This document shows positions 23,801-32,886 of a DNA stretch of 64,000 bases, piece after piece; the stretch's first letter is position 1; each line of letters opens with the position of its first letter. The stretch covers positions 62,001-126,000 of the forward strand of contig CBFFRQ010000042.1 of the NCBI GenBank assembly GCA_965644315.1, given 5' to 3'. The notes beneath the pieces were generated by a model. The model did no database searches. It was not told where the DNA came from and was given only the letters and a program-made list of their open reading frames with translations. The stretch comes from Caecitellus pseudoparvulus. Taxonomy: Eukaryota > Bigyra: Bicosoecida. Position numbers and translations under genes: made by a program.

Positions 23801-26047
23801 GCCCGTTGCCACAGCCACTGCACGCTGCATGGCTTTAGTGGCATGCGCAGCCGCTTTGCCGTCCACCTTGCTCTGAAAGTGCCGTTTCACGGCCCGATGG
23901 CCAGTGGTCATGCTTTCCTCGCCAGCGGGGGTAACGCGACGGTCTGGAGCGCCTGCGGCGTCACTGGCGCCAGAAAGCGTCACCTCGCGACTGTCCAGGA
24001 GGTGGAACATCTCCCCTTCTGTGTAAAAGTGGTGCCGCAGTGGCACAGGGCGCGTGTGCGTGGACACCACGTACACCTTGCGCCCCTTCGTGCGGCCAAT
24101 CCACTCGGAGAACTCCACGGTGTTCGGGGTGGTGGCAGACAGGAACACCATGCCCACGTGCTGTGGGAGCATGATGATGACTTCTTCCCACACGACTCCC
24201 CGCTCAGCATCGTTCACGTAGTGCACTTCGTCGAAGATGACGAACTCGATGTCCCGCACCAAGTCGGCTCCCCGGTACAGCATGGACCGCAGGATTTCAG
24301 TGGTCATGATGAGGCAGGACGCGTCTGGGTTGATGGACACATCCCCCGTGATGAGGCCCACGTCTTCGAATTTGCGCTGGAAGTCACGGAACTTCTGGTT
24401 CGACAGCGCCTTGATGGGGGACGTGTACACGCAGCGGGTGTTGTGGCTGGCACACAGCGCGATGGCGTACTCAGCGCAGACGGTCTTCCCTGCACTGGTG
24501 TGTGCTGCCACGAACACGCAGTCCCCGTTGTCAATGTGGTGCACTGCCTCCCGCTGGAACTTGTCCAGGGTGAATGGGAAAGTCAGGGCGGGGGTGCGCC
24601 CTGCCTCAGCAACGTCCAGCTCCGCCTCGGTCATGCGCCGCGTGACGGCCCACTGCGTCGCAGCCGTCTTGCGCGCCGCGACGGCATCAGCCCGCTCGCC
24701 TGCGTCTGTGATGAGGCGTAGGTCTCGCTCAGGCGCCTGGAGGGAGGCGCGCAGGGCGTCATCCAGCTCATCCGTTGCCAGCAATCCAGACAGCTCGTCA
24801 GCTGACGGCGGGGGAGCACTCCGTGCGTCGGGTGCAGAGTGCATCTGTTGGGGTTGGGCAGGTTCTGATGAGGATGCCTCCACAGCCGATGGCGTGGGGG
24901 CACTGTCAAAGACGTCAGAGTCGTTCACCTGCCACAGCAGCTGCGTGGAGGCTTCCGCATCCCCGTCGCCGACGCCGACAGAGATGCCATGCTTCAGCGA
25001 GGAGAGGGTGGACGCCGGCAGGCTCAGTCCCAGGGCAAGCGACATGCGCAGCTCGTCGCCGTGCAGCACCGTCTGCACGATGTCCCTGCCCTTGGCTGTG
25101 GTGGCCGGGCCTGCTGCCGGGGCAGGCGTCGGCTTGCCCTGCCCTCCCAACCCTGCAGCAGCAGCCAGGGCATCAGACTTGACCTGGGCTGCCTCACGCG
25201 CAGCCGCAGCAGCGCTTCGCTGGCGCTCTGTGCGCTGCGTGAGCGTCTGCACCTCCCGCTCAGCCTGCGCCTGCCGGCCTTGCGGAACCGCCACGGTGTG
25301 CAGGAGCCCAGCAGGGTTGCGCCCCGACGCAAACGCGTCAAACTCCGTGTACGCCACGCCAGAGGGTGGTACTGGGGGGGGCACAGAGCTGCCTTGGGTG
25401 GGAGCTGCCGGGGCTGGTGGTGGCTGTGCCGTGGCAGCCCCGATGCGCCGCATGGCAGCGGCCACTGGGCCCGGCAGGGCAGTCGCCGCTTCCTCCACAG
25501 CCAGCGCCTCGGGTGGCACAGGGGCGATGGGGAGCCCTACACCCACTGATGGGAGGCAGGTGTGGAAACCAGCAGGCGCCACGCCGTGGGGGGTGCCTGC
25601 TTGAAAAGCAGCCCATGCCGCTTCGCAAGCCGCAGCGGTTTGCTCGGCCAGGGACAAACCTGACTCGGTGAAGCCGTCCCCCGCAACGCTGCTGGGGAGG
25701 AAGGGTTGTACACCGTCTCCTGTCGTGTACGCACTGCGGCCGCCTGTGCCTGCAGCAGCGGAGCCGGCACGACGCACGCCTCCTGGCCCGGACACAGCAG
25801 AGGCCGTCCGCGCAAACCTGCTGCCGACGCCGAGCAAGACGTCCTCGCTGTCCGCTGAGAGCGCAGCGCGCATTTCAGGGGTGGGCACCTCCTTAAACTG
25901 CTGCCCTGCAGCTTCGGCACACACACCCAGCACTGGCTTGCTGTGGGCAGGGATGACAGTGTGGGTCGCCGGAGTCTCCGGCAAGCCCAGGGCCAGAGGC
26001 GACGGCGGCGGCAGGCGCAACAAACTGTGGCTGAACACGTCGTCCAT
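20822..26047 (-). CDS. Ski2-type DExH RNA helicase, exosome cofactor (SKIV2L)
   Basis: 3'-5' RNA helicase of the Ski complex that feeds RNA to the cytoplasmic exosome. 1,741 residues in one exon from MDDVFSHSLLRLPP; the open frame extends upstream to 26239, but that part looks non-coding. Motifs: Walker A AAHTSAGKT (about residue 514), TSPIKALSNQKFRDF, DEVHY (about 606), LSATTPN, and QMAGRAGRRGLDEFG (about 928). The C-terminal helical region ends FKDICSMTDCQEGSIVRT...LDETCREVRSAARIIG, as in Ski2/Mtr4. LSATTPNTVEFSEWIGRTK favours Ski2 over Mtr4. A Gly/Lys/Arg-rich insert with repeated GGRKGG units lies at about residues 1195-1250, roughly where Ski2 carries its arch insertion. Confidence 0.92.
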   Translation of the reverse strand: MDDVFSHSLLRLPPPSPLALGLPETPATHTVIPAHSKPVLGVCAEAAGQQFKEVPTPEMRAALSADSEDVLLGVGSRFARTASAVSGPGGVRRAGSAAAGTGGRSAYTTGDGVQPFLPSSVAGDGFTESGLSLAEQTAAACEAAWAAFQAGTPHGVAPAGFHTCLPSVGVGLPIAPVPPEALAVEEAATALPGPVAAAMRRIGAATAQPPPAPAAPTQGSSVPPPVPPSGVAYTEFDAFASGRNPAGLLHTVAVPQGRQAQAEREVQTLTQRTERQRSAAAAAREAAQVKSDALAAAAGLGGQGKPTPAPAAGPATTAKGRDIVQTVLHGDELRMSLALGLSLPASTLSSLKHGISVGVGDGDAEASTQLLWQVNDSDVFDSAPTPSAVEASSSEPAQPQQMHSAPDARSAPPPSADELSGLLATDELDDALRASLQAPERDLRLITDAGERADAVAARKTAATQWAVTRRMTEAELDVAEAGRTPALTFPFTLDKFQREAVHHIDNGDCVFVAAHTSAGKTVCAEYAIALCASHNTRCVYTSPIKALSNQKFRDFQRKFEDVGLITGDVSINPDASCLIMTTEILRSMLYRGADLVRDIEFVIFDEVHYVNDAERGVVWEEVIIMLPQHVGMVFLSATTPNTVEFSEWIGRTKGRKVYVVSTHTRPVPLRHHFYTEGEMFHLLDSREVTLSGASDAAGAPDRRVTPAGEESMTTGHRAVKRHFQSKVDGKAAAHATKAMQRAVAVATGSARARRGGRSADNPGQRAFRKAFTPRGGEKNGWLKMVKTLHKQELTPAVVFTFSKRKCEQIAYSLSGLDLVTREEKHSIHAFCDASISRLQGSDRELPQVVQLRSLLSQGIGVHHGGLLPILKEMVEILFGRGLVKVLFATETFAMGVNMPARCVVFHAVRKHDGNGFRTLLPGEYTQMAGRAGRRGLDEFGTVAVAIWGEDELPELLTTRTLLTGVATPLSSQFRLRYNMLLSLLRVEDMSVEDMMKRSFSEFSTQRMLAGRDFPALMARGRTRLRQLQTALPRLAATSAPSPGGEPAFSAADAMAFQRGLSSIASFQVRMLAWLQGAFPAASAEVSRLLPPGRITLVQVDLGALWSTHHPSAPPAVAQLALVPGIVLHASGAAAAPVAEALLATAHVLLLLPFGWNPDKAVTAPPEKEEPVATPPSEAVQPLKAASKQDDMQGMLGGMLGGGAGGGRKGGRKGGRKKADTGADDVFGGMLGAGGGGGAKKGGRKGARAQRGQALLPGAGMGVGSSASPEIGFTPPADLERVKDGWACVASIAGTQHMACLVQEVPWAALQWVSSAAVPRQDPSLATLAAALDVPGAQPTAPLPDGADTRSAVQGLVAAAVAELGQGLAGIIPDLLPAAALESAKASGLAGWPMVSEVGPSAADVQLFWWSCMLRVALPMLPPGDLKVSDLALHTAHAAVAGKAQRLASNALFRCAAQATLDEAGASQAQIAAGAFHLAARFSHLHRQLGDISARVSNESLSLFPDFTQRLKLLEQLGYVSVEGGQGDAAPGALARAESLEDGEHLLREVALPSLETKALSGTVALKGRVACEINTSNELLLTEMIFEGVLTPLDAAESVALLSALVFQDRRDEEADPSTWPAALAEARTVTAEIAHALGSVQMHAGLDVVPSEFIAETLNWGLVHVVYAWACGMDFKDICSMTDCQEGSIVRTMTRLDETCREVRSAARIIGDPVLFKKMEAASAAIKRDVIFAASLYVA

Positions 26048-26744
26048 ACAGCCATGAACAGGGTGCAAAACCTGGGGGGAGTGGGGGGGGCATGGACTGT
26101 GGCGGCGCGAGCTACAGTGCGTGCCCGACGACCTCGCGTACCTTGGGCACCGCTCGCTCCTCGGGCTCTGCCGGCCTGCGCGACACGAAAACCGCCGTTC
26201 AACGAGCCTTGCGACAGCCCACCGGTTATGTGCATGCATCTTGCCTGCATTATACTCACCTCACGCCGTCTGCTCGAAACAGCGAGGCCAGAGTGGCTGC
26301 GAAAGGGAGCTGGACATGTGGCCCAATTCCGCAGGCCTGCACAGAAGACAACCGACGCACCATCCGGAGCTGATGAACCTGCAAGCGCACTGAGGCGCTG
26401 GGAAGCAGCAACGACGCGCTCGGCAGTCGTGCTAGTCGGTGCGTGGACAGAGTCACTCTCCATGGTGACACAGCGAGTGTCGTGCAGGCAAAGTGGACTG
26501 GCACCTGACCCTGCCTGGCTCCTGCCTCACCACAAAGCGAGGAGCTCCACTAGCACAAGTCTGCACGTTTGCGACACGCGCAAGTCTAGATGCTGATGGC
26601 GTTGCGATGAATTTGAAACAACATGGCTGAATGAGCTTCACCCACATGGCGGCACCCTGCGACATGCAGCTGGACGCAGGGGAGCCATGGCTGCAGAGCA
26701 CGCTGCGAGGACCATGCCACGCGGCTGATCAGCAGGCGAACGCA
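26048..26744. other. Gene-free stretch between Ski2-type helicase and the next gene
   Basis: About 700 bases with open frames on both strands, none showing a recognisable protein. An upstream non-coding exon of the helicase could lie here (a ccccag acceptor-like site falls shortly before its ATG), but I cannot place a donor. Confidence 0.35.
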
Positions 26745-27455
26745 TCACTTCTTCCTCCCAGACTTGGTGCGAGGGCTGCGCTTGCCCTTGCTGCTGCGGC
26801 CCGACTCCTCCGCCGGGGGAGGTGGCTCAAAGCCTGGTGCTGGTCCGATCACAGCAGCGTCCACGACGACTGCGTCCTTCAGCGGGGGCTTGGGCATGGG
26901 ACTGTCCACGCTGAGCACCACGTGCAATGGGGCAGAGCGCTCTGGCATAGTGAAGGCATGCTTCAACGCCTGCCACCGCACGTAGAAAGCACGGCTAATC
27001 TGGTCGACTATGGTTTCCAGCAGCGGCACCTCGAAGATGAGCGCGCCTGCTTCGTCAACAGCGGCTTTCAGCAGGGCAGCCTTGAACAGCTGAAAGTTGT
27101 CTTCCCTTGTCATCCACTTGCCTGGGGCCTCTTGGGCAGCGTCCAGTGCATCGTGCGCACACCTCAGCACGATTGAGAGTTGCTGCGATGTCAAGTCGTT
27201 TTCCGCACCCCAGGCAAGCAAGGCAAACAGTTCATCCAGAAGAATGCCGGCACACGCGGACTCCCCCACGTCCAGCATGAGCATGGAAGCCATGGATCTG
27301 TACTGGGAAACCGGGTCTGCCTGCACCCCTCCAGCCAGCAGAGCCTCCACTTGCTCAGCGCTGAGCCTGCATGGCTGTCGGCCTGGTCCACCCACAGAGC
27401 TGGCCTCTTCCAGGCCGCCCACAGCACTGGCCCCACTTGCAGACGACTCAGCCAT
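26745..27455 (-). CDS. Possible ciliary protein, CFAP119/CCDC189-like (tentative)
   Basis: 236 residues from MAESSASG; the frame is open further upstream to 27635, but the leader there is less protein-like. The body is helical: SMASMLMLDVGESACAGILL, LSIVLRCAHDALDAAQ, IVDQISRAFYVRWQALKHAF, then TMPERSAPLHVVLSVDSP, ending in a Lys/Arg/Ser tail (KGKRSPRTKSGRKK). The order (one helical domain, then YVRWQALKHAFT and a short beta-like segment) is reminiscent of DUF4464/CFAP119, an axonemal protein, but I am not certain. Apart from that it is an uncharacterised basic-tailed protein. Confidence 0.5.
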   Translation of the reverse strand: MAESSASGASAVGGLEEASSVGGPGRQPCRLSAEQVEALLAGGVQADPVSQYRSMASMLMLDVGESACAGILLDELFALLAWGAENDLTSQQLSIVLRCAHDALDAAQEAPGKWMTREDNFQLFKAALLKAAVDEAGALIFEVPLLETIVDQISRAFYVRWQALKHAFTMPERSAPLHVVLSVDSPMPKPPLKDAVVVDAAVIGPAPGFEPPPPAEESGRSSKGKRSPRTKSGRKK

Positions 27456-27710
27456 GCCTGCGGTGCTGTGCTGATCCCTTGCGTCCCCAGAGCATGGACT
27501 TTTCGCTTTTTGTTTTGCCCTTTGCTCATGAATGAGAAGAAACCAAAGAGACCTCAAGCGACGGGAGCCTGATGAGGCAAGCGACCTTGACAAGAGACCA
27601 AGTTTCCTGTGTGGAAGAAATGAAATGTTTTGCAACAGCCTTGCTGCAAAATCATCACATGGCCGCCAAGCTAAACAGCATTCCCATCTCCGCTGCTGCA
27701 GCTTGCATTC

Positions 27711-28752
27711 CTACACAGCCATGCTGCCCAAAATGCTGCCGACACTGGTCCCGGTGCCAGGCACCAGCAAAGACCCGATGGCAGCTCCCACAGCCGTCGC
27801 GGCGCCGACATGCACCTGGCCCAAGACTTGGCCGGCAGTGGGAGCGAGCACAAAGTGCCACAGCGCCGTGCCGACGACAGACAGGTCGATGCTGGGCACG
27901 GCACACACATACTCGTGCAAGGTCAGGCCGTCTGGCTGGAGAGGGGCCGCGCCTGCCTTCGCGGGCCTGTTCTTCTCCGCGGCTGCCGTGCGCACACTCG
28001 CCTGAAAGGGAGAGCTCTCCGCCAAGACCCTCTCCACATCCACCTTGCCCGTGGACTTGCTGGCCTCGGCCGCCTCCTCGACTTCCGCGTTGTACTGCTT
28101 CAGCGCCGATTCCAGCGCAAGGTCGTCATGGCGCGCCAGCAATGCGTTCAACACCTGCACCAAGGACGACGCGCCTTTCAAGCACGCCACACCTGCGGCA
28201 GGCAGCAGACTCCCTTGCAAGCCGGCCACGAGGACGCGGGCTGCGGTCATGAAGCGGCCCAGCACCGACGGATTGCTGAAGTGCAGGAACTCAGCCTCTC
28301 GGGGCAGGTCTGTGGGAGGAGACAGGGAGAAGGGTCAGCGCGGGTCTGGCAGGACTGCTCCACCCCTGCCACGCGCGGCACTGACCGTGGATGAGCAGCT
28401 GCCCGGCGAGGGTGCTGGGCACTGCTGTCGGGTGTGCCAGCCCTTCCAGCACTCGCTGCACGACGACCGTGGCAACGCCTGTGACACTCATGTCCATGAC
28501 TGCACTTGCGAAGGCACCTCGAGCAAAGTAGTCTTTCAGCCGCTGCATCTGATCGGGCGGCAATTCCTCAGCATCCTTGAGCTTGGCCAGGAAGTCCAGG
28601 ACCAGCGGCTCCTGCACTGCGCCAGTCAGCGCATTCACGAGGACGGTGCTGGCAAGGCTGGACAAATGCACATCTTCACGAAGATCATGCCCCTGCAGCC
28701 GTGGGGACCGCGGTGGCAGAATGCTGCTCCACTCCGCCGCTGTCGCAAGCAT
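27711..28752 (-). CDS. Unknown family, tandem copy A, C-terminal glycine-rich hydrophobic region
   Basis: I do not recognise this protein. Exons read 28752-28386 and 28309-27711 (76 bp intron, phase 1), 321 residues. The N-terminal half is helical (LASTVLVNALTGAV, FASAVMDMSVTGVATVVVQR). The C-terminal end has LTLHEYVCAVPSIDLSVVGT then ALWHFVLAP and a Gly/Ala/Val stretch (GAATAVGAAIGSLLVPGTGT) that could enter or lie on a membrane. The downstream-strand neighbour, copy B, shares the same layout, the same intron position and phase, and this C-terminal signature. The start codon is uncertain; the paired GAAAC element is 16-34 bases upstream of it. Confidence 0.7.
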
Positions 28753-28767
28753 GTTGTGGTGTGCGGC

Positions 28768-28784
28768 GAAACAGGCGTGAAACG
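28768..28784 (-). promoter_or_regulatory. Paired GAAAC element (direct, 11 bp period) upstream of copy A
   Basis: GAAAC at 28768-28772 and 28779-28783 on the plus strand, the second inside GTGAAACG. Lies shortly before the start codon at 28752. Function inferred from recurrence only. Confidence 0.35.
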
Positions 28785-28908
28785 CCGCGGGGCCAAGCCC
28801 AGCAGCAGCGGGCCGCGCTGGCGCGTGAATTGCAGGCAGTCGCCGCTGCTTCTAGGTCAACACAGGACATGTGCAGGCGCCCTGCGGTTCAGATTGTGCC
28901 ATGGGGCT

Positions 28909-30088
28909 CTACATGCACAACCCCCCCAGGAGGTTGGCCGCGGCCTTCCCCAGTTGCGTGCCTTGTCCAGGGCTCAGCGCGGTGCCCACGGCGCCCCCTG
29001 CCCCTACCAAACCAAGCCCCTGGATGCGGGCCAGCGCTGCAGCCAAGCACGGCAGTGCAACGTAGTGCCACAGTGCCTTGCCCACCACCTCCACGGTGAG
29101 ACACGGCACAGCGTTCAGGTACTGGTGTACCGTCATGCCGGCCGGGTCCAGCACGACATCGTCTGCCGCGTCGCTCCTGACGAGGACCTCGCCTTTGCTC
29201 ACATGGTACTGGGCCAAGGCGCGTTGGACTGTCTGCCGCACGTGGGACCGCTGCAGTGGCTCGAAAGCAGTGGCGATGGACGCTGCGTCGCTCGCCGCCT
29301 CCAACGAGCCAGGAGCCGCTTGCTCACGGCGCCATGCCACCATGGCTGCCTCAAAAGCCAGGTCATCCATGCGCGCAAGTACCGCGTTGACCACGACAAA
29401 GACCCGCTCAGCCGCCAACAGCAGCAGAGACGCCGCGCTGGGGACGCTCGCACCAGCAGCTACACACGCCCCAGAGTGCAGCGCTGCACACGCACGGCCT
29501 GCCACCCCGCCGAGCTGGCGCTCGTACCTGGATGCGAGGAGCAGGGCCTCTTGCCCATCATCTGCAGGGGCGGGCAGGGGAGGGTGGTGACGGGCCTGCC
29601 CCGTCGGCGGTGGCAGCGGGCCGTCTGCACTCACTGTGCAAGAATGCCTGCCCCAGCAGGGTGGCTGGGGATGCCAGCGGCTGCATGCTGGCTTCCAAGA
29701 CACGCTGGACATGCCCAGCAGCAAGCTCCTGCAAGCTCCAGCCCCAGGCAGTGCGGGTCCACCTCCCAGAACCAAAGAATCGGTCCAGTGCTCGCTTTTG
29801 TGCTGCGGGAGGGTCTGTGCTGGCGGCAGCTTCCCGCAGAGGTGTCCGGAGCAGGAGCAGTGCGAGGGCGTGGTTCAAGCACACTGAGGAGCACACCACC
29901 CCCCAGTCTGTAAAGGAAGCAACATCAAATGTCTCCCTCCGTCTGTGGCTCGGTGGGCTCACTGCCAGAGCAGCTGCCGCGCTGCTCAACATTCCGTAGG
30001 CCTCACGTTTCGGGGTGAAACGCTGGGCCGTCTTGGGGGTGCCCAGTGAGGCTTGCGGGAGATAAAGCACGTTGCTCGACACACCCAA
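28909..30088 (-). CDS. Unknown family, tandem copy B (paralogue of copy A)
   Basis: Exons read 30088-29635 and 29561-28909 (73 bp intron, phase 1); 368 residues from the first ATG, or 336 from the ATG at 29992. The C-terminal signature MTVHQYLNAVPCLTVEVVGK then ALWHYVALP aligns with copy A's LTLHEYVCAVPSIDLSVVGT then ALWHFVLAP. Both then run into Gly/Ala-rich hydrophobic sequence ending LGGLCM or LGSMAV. Both introns follow a Leu-x-His codon pair (FLH, LIH) in phase 1, so the pair arose by tandem duplication of an intron-containing gene. The paired CGTTTC/GAAACG element is 14-30 bases upstream of 29992, which favours that start. Function unknown. Confidence 0.68.
30006..30022 (-). promoter_or_regulatory. 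Inverted CGTTTC/GAAACG pair upstream of copy B
   Basis: CGTTTC at 30006-30011 and GAAACG at 30017-30022: a perfect six-base inverted repeat, half-site starts 11 bp apart. It precedes the ATG at 29992. If the start were 30088 it would be inside the coding region. Confidence 0.33.
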
Positions 30089-30417
30089 GGCGGAGACACA
30101 TCACACAACAAGCATTTTTATGGACTGAATGAATCTGTCCGTTCTCTCGAGCGCTTGAGATGGGGCCTGTATGTTGCGGAAAGGTATTGTAGCAAAGCAT
30201 GAGAGCGGATGCACGCTCATGTGCACTGCCTGCACAAATTTGCGCACACCAGTTTTCAGTCTAGAATACGAATGCTTGACGCAGGCCCCTCGCTAGCCTC
30301 GTGAGGTGCTGGGCCAGGCACAGGGGAGTGTGGCCTCGCACTGCCTCTCCGCGTCTGGTGCCATTGCGTGAAGCGCGCAGCGACGACGTGAGCTGCCTTC
30401 ATACCAAAGCACACACC
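30089..30417. other. Divergent intergenic region, copy B / pinin
   Basis: AT-richer than the surrounding genes. It should carry both divergent promoters. No RNA gene or recognisable motif seen. Confidence 0.35.
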
Positions 30418-31851
30418 ATGGAGCGAAGGTACGAGAGAGATGACATGCCACGGCGCAGCAACGGCAGGGCTTCCGAAAGGGAACCATTTGAACGCCGCCG
30501 ACGAGATGACCATTTTCCGCAACGGGAGGCGGAGCGGCAGTACCGTCCTGACAGGTATGAGGAGCGAGGGGGCGACCGCCGCGGATCGTACCGAAGAGAC
30601 AACCCACGAGGCTGGGACGGGGGCACGCGATCACACCGTGACGGCCGTCGGGGCGGGCTGGTCGATGACCGCACCCGGGGCCGGGGCATGAAGCGAGCCC
30701 GCGAGGCAGGCAGCGCAGCAGAGGGCGAGGCAGTGCCCGAGCCGCGCAGGCGCAGCGACGCAGCTGTGCCCACCAGCAAGCGACTGCTGGGGGCACTGTT
30801 CTCCGGGCAGCTGAAGGCCGCCAAGAAGCACTTGAGCAGTGAGCCTGAGAAGGCCAAGCTGGCAGCTCAAGCAGAGGCTCGGGCTGCTGCTGCGGCGAAG
30901 GAAAAAGAACAACTGGCCGAGGCTCAGGCACAGGCAGAGCGTGCGCACAGGGAGCGGCTGGCCTCCATTGACAGCGCTTTTGAGCGGCGGCGGCGCATGG
31001 CCGCATCACTGCTCGTGCAGCGCTGGCGAGGCCACTACTCAAACCTCGCTCAGGGCGACTTCCTGCTCACTGACACCCAGCCGCCCGTCTTCTGGCGCCC
31101 CGCGAAAGGCAACGATGCCACAAAGGCGGGCGTCGCCAAGCGCCAGGGCCTGTCAGCAGCCGCCCTGCAGCTGCAGGAGCAGGACTGGGCTGCGTTTCTG
31201 GCTAGCGAGAAACGGCAAGCAGAGCTGAAGGTGCGCCTGGCACGGGCTGCCACTGTGCGGGCCACCTCTGCTGATCAGGCAGCTGCTGAATCAGGTGCAG
31301 CAGGCGACATGGAGGAGGGTGAGGTGGCCGACGCACCTGCCCAAGCTCTTCCGGGTCTAGGCCGAGCTGGGCAAACCATCGACGCGTTGGCCACCCCTGC
31401 AGCCGCTGCCCCTGCAGCAGCAGCAGATTCCGACTCAGACGAAGGGGTGGTTGATGCTCCACCCCCTCCAGTGCCGGCCAGCACGCCGGCTGCTCCAGCG
31501 ACGCAAGGGGAGCCAGCGCGTGACGTAGCGGATCGCACGTCTACGTCCCCAGGCACTCAAGTCGATGGTGAGGCTCGTCTCCCGAGAGAAGCGAATGTGG
31601 ACGCTCAGCAGATGCAAGGCTCCACGGCACCTGCGCAAGCTTCAGAGCAGGCGAAGGCACCTGCCCCTGCGGAAGCTGCCCGTGGCGTTTCCAGACAAGT
31701 GGACGCGGAAGCCGAGGCAAAGGCTACAGCCCAGCAAGAAGCGGAGGCAGCTGCCGAAGCGGCCGCCCAACGGGAAGCAGAGGCACAGGCAGAGGCTGCA
31801 GCGCAAGCAGAGGCGGCAGTTCTGCTGGACGACGATTCTGATGATGAATAG
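30418..31851 (+). CDS. Pinin-like nuclear splicing-associated protein
   Basis: Single exon, 477 residues from MERRYERDDM; the frame is open further upstream but without protein-like sequence. An Arg/Asp/Glu-rich N-terminus (RRDNPRGWDGG, RDGRRGG) leads into a pinin/SDK/memA domain from about residue 118: TSKRLLGALFSGQLKAAK, a long Ala/Glu helix, FERRRRMAASLLVQRWRGHY, and TDTQPPVFWRP. The C-terminal half is acidic, Ala/Pro-rich, with a coiled-coil Ala/Glu/Gln repeat and a DDDSDDE end. Pinin associates with the exon-junction complex and SR proteins in animals. U1-C lies less than 3 kb away, though nothing shows the two are co-regulated. The stop is 13 bp from the convergent gene. Confidence 0.8.
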   Translation: MERRYERDDMPRRSNGRASEREPFERRRRDDHFPQREAERQYRPDRYEERGGDRRGSYRRDNPRGWDGGTRSHRDGRRGGLVDDRTRGRGMKRAREAGSAAEGEAVPEPRRRSDAAVPTSKRLLGALFSGQLKAAKKHLSSEPEKAKLAAQAEARAAAAAKEKEQLAEAQAQAERAHRERLASIDSAFERRRRMAASLLVQRWRGHYSNLAQGDFLLTDTQPPVFWRPAKGNDATKAGVAKRQGLSAAALQLQEQDWAAFLASEKRQAELKVRLARAATVRATSADQAAAESGAAGDMEEGEVADAPAQALPGLGRAGQTIDALATPAAAAPAAAADSDSDEGVVDAPPPPVPASTPAAPATQGEPARDVADRTSTSPGTQVDGEARLPREANVDAQQMQGSTAPAQASEQAKAPAPAEAARGVSRQVDAEAEAKATAQQEAEAAAEAAAQREAEAQAEAAAQAEAAVLLDDDSDDE

Positions 31852-31864
31852 TTGCATTGTCGGC

Positions 31865-32749
31865 TCACCTTTGCTTGGCGGGTGCCGACCCAGAGCGCAT
31901 GATAAGTTCACTGTACGCTTCTTCGCTCATGCCTCGGGGCTCTGTCGCTTTGCTTTGTTGTGGCACATGGACACCTTCCCCGTCCATGCTCACGAGCGGG
32001 CTTCGGTCCGCAGGAGCATGTCCTGGCTGCGCGCTCTTGAAGCGTATTCCGTACGGATCGACGCTGGGGTTCTTGGGCTCCAACTTGACAGCCTGAACGA
32101 CGGGGAATGCACGCCGGCGCAGGTTGGCACACTGAGGCTGCTCAGGCAGGTGGTGGCGCACTCACCGTGCCGTACACCATGACGAGGGAGTGCAAGCCGA
32201 CGATGAGCCGGTTCATCGTCGCGGCAGTGTTGAAGCGGATGCCTACCACAGCATCGGCGTCCAGCTTCATGGCATGGTCCACCAGTTTGTCCATGGATGC
32301 TGCCTGTGCACCGTGCGGGAGCCAGCGTCTCGATCAGCAAGCTGGGCACTGCCCACTCTCACGCACGCTGCTCTCGTTTAGGAGGTGGCTGTAGTGGGTA
32401 GTCTCCCCCCCAAACATGCCAGTGATTGCCGACAAGATATCCTTGAACAAGTTCTTCGTGCGCACGTCGCCTCCTGAGACGACCCCTGACAAGTGGCGGC
32501 GAGTGTTTCGCGTGAAACGGACTTGTTCACCACGCCGGGGCGCGGCCGCTGCGTACCAATCTCTTGGACGATGTCATAGTGCTCCAGGCATTCCTTCGTT
32601 GTCACAGGAAAGGGGGGCTGGGTAGCATCGCTCGAAAAATTCACCTGAGCGGGTACTTGTGCTGCCAAGGGTGCGAGAGCCGCCGGGATTCTCCTCAGCG
32701 AGAGAGCGCAAGTGCGCCGCGTGGCAAGCCTGCACAGGGACGCCGCCAT
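31865..32749 (-). CDS. YbjQ/UPF0145 heavy-metal-binding-domain protein, mitochondrial presequence
   Basis: Exons read 32749-32557, 32485-32367, 32303-32166 and 32092-31865 (introns 71, 63 and 73 bp); 225 residues, frame intact throughout. The N-terminus (MAASLCRLATRRTCALSLRR) is a typical mitochondrial leader. The YbjQ fold follows: VTTKECLEHYDIVQEIGVVS, GGDVRTKNLFKDILSAITGM, FGGETTHYSHLL, LVDHAMKLDADAVVGIRFNT, and HSLVMVYGTAVKLEP. Bacterial UPF0145 proteins form pentamers; their metal role is inferred from structure and not settled. About 55 C-terminal residues, rich in Ser and Pro, extend past the domain. I know of no assigned role in mitochondria. Confidence 0.85.
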
Positions 32750-32864
32750 GGTTCAGGGTAAAGCCACGCAGTGCACATTCACTAGAACGCGGGAAGTGTA
32801 CGGGCTAGTCATGGGTGGAGAGTCTGACCGGACCCGCTTCAGTGTGCGAAGCCAGCGCCTGAAC

Positions 32865-32886
32865 GAGGGGGGCTCGAGCCCCCCTC
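32865..32886. repeat. Perfect 22 bp palindrome (half-site GAGGGGGGCTC)
   Basis: Eleven bases followed at once by their reverse complement, with an XhoI-type CTCGAG centre and no spacer. It lies about 120 bp upstream of the YbjQ gene. As DNA it could cruciform or bind a dimeric protein; as RNA it would need to open a loop. Confidence 0.8.
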
